Source: Streptomyces gardneri
GTDB lineage: Bacteria > Actinomycetota > Actinomycetes > Streptomycetales > Streptomycetaceae
Length of the DNA stretch: 64,000 nt
Assembly: GCF_006539185.1 (NCBI RefSeq)
Contig: NZ_BJMN01000046.1
Span: forward strand, 1 to 64,000
Direction: 5' to 3'
The notes beneath the pieces are model-generated. The model was not told where the DNA came from. It saw only the letters and a list, made by a program, of their open reading frames with translations, and made no database searches. Shown in pieces: positions 60,057 through 64,000 of the stretch (position 1 is the stretch's first letter; every line of letters starts with the position of its first letter). A program made the position numbers and the translations under genes.

Positions 60057-61625
60057 CTGACTGTCCACGAGCTCAACGAACTTCTGCTCATCTGCTCGCT
60101 GGTGTTGCTGATCGCCGTCGCGGCCGTGCGGATCTCTTCGCGGAGCGGGCTCCCCAGCCTGCTGCTCTACCTCGGGATCGGCGTCGCCATAGGGCAGGAC
60201 GGGATCGGCAACGTCGCCTTCGACAACGCCGAGCTCACCCAGGTCATCGGCTACGCGGCCCTCGTCGTGATCCTCGCCGAGGGTGGCCTCGGCACGAAGT
60301 GGAAGGAGATCAAGCCGGCCCTGCCGGCCGCCGTCGTCCTCTCCACCATCGGGGTCGCCGTCAGCGTCGGCATCACGGCCACGGCCGCCCACTACCTCGT
60401 CGGCCTCGAATGGCAGCAGGCGCTGATCATCGGCGCCGTCGTCTCCTCCACCGACGCCGCCGCGGTCTTCTCCGTGCTGCGCAAGGTACCGCTGCCGTCC
60501 CGGGTCACCGGTGTCCTGGAGGCCGAGTCCGGCTTCAACGACGCCCCCGTCGTCATCCTCGTCGTCGCCTTCTCCACCGCGGGACCCGTCGACGCCTGGT
60601 ACGTCCTCGTCGGCACGATCGCCCTGGAGCTCGCCATCGGCGTCGCCGTCGGTCTCACCGTCGGCTTCCTCGGCGCGTACGGCCTCCGGCACGTCGCCCT
60701 GCCCGCCTCCGGCCTCTACCCGATCGCCGTCATGGCCATCGCGGTCGTGGCGTACGCGGCCGGCGCCCTGGCCCACGGCTCCGGCTTCCTCGCCGTCTAC
60801 CTGGCCGCGATGGTCCTCGGCAACGCCAAGCTGCCGCACGCTCCCGCCAACCGCGGCTTCGCCGAGGGACTCGGCTGGATCGCCCAGATCGGCATGTTCG
60901 TCCTGCTCGGCCTGCTCGTCACCCCGCACGAGCTCGTCCACGACTTCTGGCCCGCCGTCGTCATCGGCCTCGTCCTGACGATGGTCGCGCGGCCCATGGA
61001 GGTCCTGGTCAGCCTGGCGCCCTTCCGGATCCCGTGGCAGGAGCAGGCCCTCATGTCCTGGGCCGGCCTGCGCGGAGCCGTCCCCATCATCCTCGCCACC
61101 ATCCCGATGGTGTCGCAGATCGAGGGCAGCGAGCGGATCTTCAACATCGTCTTCGTCCTCGTCGTCGTCTACACCCTGGTCCAGGGGCCGACGCTGCCCT
61201 GGCTGGCCAAGGCGCTGAAGCTGGCCGACTCGGCCGAGGCCGCCGACCTCGGCGTCGAGTCCGCGCCGCTGGAGCGGCTGCGCGGGCACCTGCTCTCCGT
61301 CGCCATCCCCAAGAACTCGCGGATGCACGGCGTCGAGGTCGCGGAGCTGCGGCTCCCGGCCGGAGCGGCGGTCACCCTCGTCGTCCGCGAGGACCAGAGC
61401 TTCGTACCGGGCCCGGCGACCGTCCTGCGCCGCGGCGACGAGCTGCTCGTCGTCGCGACCGACCCCGTCCGGGACGCCACGGAGCGGCGCCTGCGGGCCG
61501 TCGGACAGGGCGGCAAGCTCGCCGGCTGGCTCGGTACGGGCGGCGGCAAGGAGCTGTCCCCGACCACGGAGGGGACGGCGATGCGGTTCCACCTGCCGGG
61601 CGGACCGAAGAAAACATCCCGTTGA
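60057..61625 (+). CDS. cvrA: Potassium/proton antiporter, CvrA/NhaP2 type with TrkA-C domain
   Basis: 522 aa, about twelve helices of the CPA1 type: VVILAEGGLGTKWKEI, VSSTDAAAVFSVLRKV, ESGFNDAPVVI and LRGAVPIILATIP; the C-terminal ~110 residues form a TrkA-C domain (GVEVAELRLPAGAAVTLVVR). The first good ATG/GTG (60102) falls within the first helix, so I take the CTG at 60057, giving LTVHELNELLLICSLVLL, which matches the start I remember for homologues, with GGGGAAGGAA seven bases upstream. Confidence 0.9.
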   Translation: MTVHELNELLLICSLVLLIAVAAVRISSRSGLPSLLLYLGIGVAIGQDGIGNVAFDNAELTQVIGYAALVVILAEGGLGTKWKEIKPALPAAVVLSTIGVAVSVGITATAAHYLVGLEWQQALIIGAVVSSTDAAAVFSVLRKVPLPSRVTGVLEAESGFNDAPVVILVVAFSTAGPVDAWYVLVGTIALELAIGVAVGLTVGFLGAYGLRHVALPASGLYPIAVMAIAVVAYAAGALAHGSGFLAVYLAAMVLGNAKLPHAPANRGFAEGLGWIAQIGMFVLLGLLVTPHELVHDFWPAVVIGLVLTMVARPMEVLVSLAPFRIPWQEQALMSWAGLRGAVPIILATIPMVSQIEGSERIFNIVFVLVVVYTLVQGPTLPWLAKALKLADSAEAADLGVESAPLERLRGHLLSVAIPKNSRMHGVEVAELRLPAGAAVTLVVREDQSFVPGPATVLRRGDELLVVATDPVRDATERRLRAVGQGGKLAGWLGTGGGKELSPTTEGTAMRFHLPGGPKKTSR

Positions 61626-61733
61626 CGGCCGATGGTCACCGGTAATCGCAGGCATTAATTCAGGTGCGGGAGCGTTTTCCCAGGCAGGAAGACGCTCTTC
61701 CCTGTACCATGAAGGCACACCTGATCGAACCAA

Positions 61734-61750
61734 CTCTGCCTGACGCAGAG
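61734..61750 (+). promoter_or_regulatory. Hairpin in the leader of the MFS gene
   Basis: CTCTGC-CTGAC-GCAGAG, 6-bp stem. Together with GGAAGA-CGC-TCTTCC at 61687-61701 it is the only structure I see in the 271-base gap before the MFS gene, which otherwise holds no gene I can support. Confidence 0.35.
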
Positions 61751-61896
61751 CTGGCGCGACCGTATGGCGGCCGTGGCGCCCCTCCGCAGTGGGGCCGGCC
61801 CGGTATCTACCGCAGTAACGCGCATGAGGACAGCTCTCGGCGACACCCGCACCACAGTGCCGGGGCGCGCTACCAGGCGGCAGAAAGGCCAGGACC

Positions 61897-63168
61897 GTGG
61901 CGTCCACGGTCATCTCGGACAAGCGGCCCGGCTACGGGCAGCTGCTGCGCACTCCCGGTGCGCTGTCCTTCCTGCTCCCCGGCTTCGCCGCACGGCAGCC
62001 CTTCGCGATGCTGACCATCGGCATCGTCCTGCTCGTCCAGCACACCACCGGCTCCTTCGGCAGCGCGGGCGCCGTGGCCGCCGTCACCGGTGTCTCCATG
62101 GCGCTCTTCGCACCGCAGAGCGGCAAGCTCGCCGACCGCTTCGGCCAGCGCGCCGTCCTGCTCCCCGGCGTCCTCGTCCACACCGCGTCCGTCTCCCTGC
62201 TGGTGGTGCTCGCCCTGAGCGGCGCCCCGCTGTGGGCGCTGTTCCTGGCCGCCGTGCCCGCCGGCGCGTCCGTGCCCCAGGTCGGACCGATGGTCCGGGC
62301 CCGGTGGGCGGCGAAGCTCGACGGCACCCCGCTGATGCCGACGGCCGCGGCCTTCGAGTCCGTGACCGACGAGTTCACCTTCGTCGTCGGCCCCGTCCTC
62401 GCGACCGCCCTGTGCACCGGCATCCACCCGGCCGCGGGCCTGATCGCCGAGGCCGCCCTCACCCTCGTCGGCGGCCTGTTCTTCGCCGCGCAGCGCGCCA
62501 CCCAGCCCGCGTTCGGGATCTCCGCCGCGGCCGCCGCGGGCCCCCACCGCTCGGCCCTCTCCATCCCCGGCGTCCGCGTCCTGATCGTCGCCTTCCTCGG
62601 CATCGGCTCCGTCTTCGGCGGCATGCAGGTCTCCCTGACCGCCTTCACCGAGGAGATCGGCAACCCCGGCGCCAACGGCCTGCTGTACGGGATCTTCGCC
62701 GCCGGCAACATGCTCGCGGGCATCGCGATGGGCGCCGTCGCCTGGAAGACCGGCCCCCGCCGCCGGCTGATCCTCGGCTACGCCGGCCTCACGGTCGCGG
62801 CCTCCCTGCTGTGGACCGCGCACTCGGTGCTCCTCCTCGGCGCCCTGGGCCTGGTCGTGGGTCTGTGCATCGCCCCCGCCCTGATCACCGGGTACACCAT
62901 CGTCGAGACCCTGATCCCGGCGTCGGCCCGTACCGAGGCCTTCACCTGGCTCACCGGCGCCGTCGCGCTCGGCCAGGCCGCGGCCGTCACGATCGCCGGC
63001 CGCCTCGCCGACTCGCAGGGATCCAGCGCCGGCTTCCTGGTGCCGATGGCGGGCACCGTGCTGGCCCTGGCCACGCTCCTCGCCCTCCGGTCGCGGCTGA
63101 AGCCGCGCGAGACCAGCCGGGTCGCGGCACGTGGTATCGGTCACCGCGTGCCGGTGGCGGTGGACTGA
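61897..63168 (+). CDS. MFS family transporter
   Basis: 423 aa, twelve helices; GKLADRFGQRAVLLPGVLVH is the loop 2-3 signature (GxLaDrxGrr). The C-half has YGIFAAGNMLAGIAMGAVAWKTGPRRRL. Small-molecule exporter of unknown substrate. GTG start (MASTVISDKRPG) behind AGGA; the 271-base upstream region contains two short hairpins. Confidence 0.9.
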   Translation: MASTVISDKRPGYGQLLRTPGALSFLLPGFAARQPFAMLTIGIVLLVQHTTGSFGSAGAVAAVTGVSMALFAPQSGKLADRFGQRAVLLPGVLVHTASVSLLVVLALSGAPLWALFLAAVPAGASVPQVGPMVRARWAAKLDGTPLMPTAAAFESVTDEFTFVVGPVLATALCTGIHPAAGLIAEAALTLVGGLFFAAQRATQPAFGISAAAAAGPHRSALSIPGVRVLIVAFLGIGSVFGGMQVSLTAFTEEIGNPGANGLLYGIFAAGNMLAGIAMGAVAWKTGPRRRLILGYAGLTVAASLLWTAHSVLLLGALGLVVGLCIAPALITGYTIVETLIPASARTEAFTWLTGAVALGQAAAVTIAGRLADSQGSSAGFLVPMAGTVLALATLLALRSRLKPRETSRVAARGIGHRVPVAVD

Positions 63169-63198
63169 TCCCACGGAATACGTCAGTATGGATCGTCG

Positions 63199-63225
63199 TT
63201 AGCACTCGATGAGTGTGAGTGCCAG
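63199..63225 (+). promoter_or_regulatory. CIRCE element (HrcA operator)
   Basis: TTAGCACTC-N9-GAGTGCCAG. Left arm matches the CIRCE consensus exactly; the right arm differs only in its seventh and ninth bases, the GAGTGCCAG form being common in actinobacteria. It lies 7-34 bases past a TATGGA -10 (63187) and partly under the ribosome binding site of fmdB. Confidence 0.85.
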
Positions 63226-63236
63226 GAGGAAGTCAA

Positions 63237-63584
63237 GTGCCGACCTACCAGTACCAGTGCACCGAGTGCGGCGAAGGCCTCGAGGCGGTGCAGAAGTTCA
63301 CCGATGACGCGCTGACCGAATGCCCCAGCTGCCAGGGACGCCTGAAGAAGGTGTTCTCGGCCGTCGGCATCGTCTTCAAGGGCTCCGGCTTCTACCGGAA
63401 CGACAGCCGCGGCTCGTCGTCCAGCAGCTCGCCGGCCGCGTCGAAGTCCTCGACCCCGTCGTCTTCGTCCTCGTCGTCCTCGACGTCGGACGCGAAGCCG
63501 GCCGCGTCGAGCTCGACCGCCACCGCGTCGTCCTCGTCTTCGTCTTCGTCGTCGAGCGCCGGGAGCTCGACCTCGGCAGCCTGA
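63237..63584 (+). CDS. FmdB family zinc-ribbon protein with poly-Ser tail
   Basis: 115 aa from GTG 63237, ribosome site AGGAGGA. N-terminal zinc ribbon PTYQYQCTECGEGLEAVQKF with CPSC after it, then VFKGSGFYRNDSR; residues from about 62 are Ser-rich (short runs of Ser) with Ala/Thr. FmdB/Fmdb-like zinc ribbons are regulator-like proteins of unclear role. A CIRCE element upstream implies heat-shock control by HrcA. A 16-bp hairpin follows. Confidence 0.9.
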   Translation: MPTYQYQCTECGEGLEAVQKFTDDALTECPSCQGRLKKVFSAVGIVFKGSGFYRNDSRGSSSSSSPAASKSSTPSSSSSSSSTSDAKPAASSSTATASSSSSSSSSSAGSSTSAA

Positions 63585-63596
63585 TCCGGTTCCTCA

Positions 63597-63633
63597 CCGA
63601 GGGCCCCGTCGCCGTACGCGACGGGGCCCTCGG
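63597..63633 (+). terminator. Terminator after fmdB
   Basis: Perfect 16-bp stem (arms 63597-63612 and 63618-63633) with CGTAC loop, followed by CGTTTCC. Confidence 0.8.
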
Positions 63634-63652
63634 CGTTTCCCCGCACCGCCCG

Positions 63653-63658
63653 TAGGGT
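63653..63658 (+). promoter_or_regulatory. -10 box of mtnP (leaderless)
   Basis: TAGGGT, seven bases before the ATG at 63666. Confidence 0.5.
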
Positions 63659-63665
63659 GATCGCC

Positions 63666-64000
63666 ATGGCGACCCATGATGCGTACGCGGACATCGGCGT
63701 GATCGGCGGCTCCGGCTTCTACTCCTTCCTGGAGGACGTCACAGAGGTGTCCGTGGACACCCCGTACGGCAGCCCCAGCGACTCCCTCTTCCTCGGCGAG
63801 ATCGCCGGCCGGCGAGTCGCCTTCCTCCCCCGCCACGGCCGCGGCCACACCGTCCCGCCGCACCGGATCAACTACCGCGCCAACCTCTGGGCGCTGCGCT
63901 CCGTGGGCGTACGACAGGTCCTCGGACCCTGCGCCGTCGGCGGGCTCCGGGAGGAGTACGGGCCGGGCACCCTCGTCGTACCGGACCAGCTCGTCGACCG
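63666..64000 (+). CDS. mtnP: S-methyl-5'-thioadenosine phosphorylase, 5' part
   Basis: The first 111 codons are present; the gene runs off the window. IGVIGGSGFYSFLEDV, FLPRHGRGHTVPPHRINYRANLWAL and GTLVVPDQLVDR are hallmarks of MTA phosphorylase, which salvages methylthioadenosine from polyamine synthesis and SAM use. Leaderless start likely. Confidence 0.93.
   Translation, partial: MATHDAYADIGVIGGSGFYSFLEDVTEVSVDTPYGSPSDSLFLGEIAGRRVAFLPRHGRGHTVPPHRINYRANLWALRSVGVRQVLGPCAVGGLREEYGPGTLVVPDQLVD

Noticed and set aside
61664..62014. 116-codon frame upstream of the MFS gene
   Set aside because: Its third codon positions are not GC-enriched, no ribosome site is seen, and it overlaps the start of the MFS gene in another frame.

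Overview
The window reads as core chromosome of a Streptomyces or very close relative. Base composition is very GC-rich with strong third-position GC, GTG starts are common, many promoters look leaderless, and the gene set is typical of the genus: an SsgA-family protein, SepX/GlpR, RpfB, protein O-mannosyltransferase, a tricorn-type protease and several Pro/Gln-rich tailed membrane proteins. I saw no insertion sequence, prophage, CRISPR array or biosynthetic gene cluster. About 58 protein genes and one tRNA-Ala(CGC) account for nearly all of it, and no gene-free stretch exceeds 300 bases.

Layout. 1-7 kb: two tandem PQQ-propeller membrane proteins, an ABC-F ATPase and an acyltransferase. 7-14 kb: a secreted propeller, then the housekeeping run ispE-ksgA-rpfB-tatD and rsmI, all on the minus strand. 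14-20 kb (plus strand): protein mannosyltransferase, a secreted class A beta-lactamase-like protein, a penicillin-binding protein, a YbaK-type tRNA deacylase and an EamA exporter. 20-23 kb: a small Cys-containing protein, an ECF sigma factor overlapping a one-TM partner, a Pro/Ala secreted protein and an SDR. 23-25 kb: an isoleucine-hydroxylase-like 2OG-Fe dioxygenase followed by a LysE exporter and a convergent second YbaK deacylase. 25-31 kb: an ArsR regulator, a serine hydrolase, a three-gene ECF metal transporter with a Nur-type operator, and an SsgA-family protein. 31-39 kb: an MMPL exporter and TetR regulator facing a tricorn protease across two identical-arm operators, then GNAT, IclR and a small hydrophilic protein. 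39-43 kb: a translationally coupled Baeyer-Villiger monooxygenase/hydrolase/SDR operon divergent from a MerR regulator. 43-49.5 kb: lipoprotein, membrane-fusion protein, MacB-like ATPase and permease, convergent with a kinase/response-regulator pair; both units carry direct repeats at the -35 position. 49.5-57 kb: exonuclease III, GNAT, the tRNA, then sepX, rimJ-like, mogA, moaC, glp (moeA-like) and galU on the minus strand, with the folate cyclo-ligase divergent. 57-64 kb: penicillin-acylase-family protein, K+/H+ antiporter with an apparent CTG start, MFS exporter, an FmdB zinc ribbon behind a CIRCE element, and the 5' part of methylthioadenosine phosphorylase.

The most interesting items are: a CIRCE/HrcA element in front of fmdB; the dioxygenase + LysE pair, a plausible make-and-export system for a hydroxylated amino acid; the Nur-type box on the ECF transporter; matching direct-repeat operators on the two-component system and its neighbouring efflux operon; and SepX and Glp in one locus, with Glp carrying a nine-histidine N-terminal tail. 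All coordinates and motifs were read by eye; homology statements are from memory of the families and no search was run.
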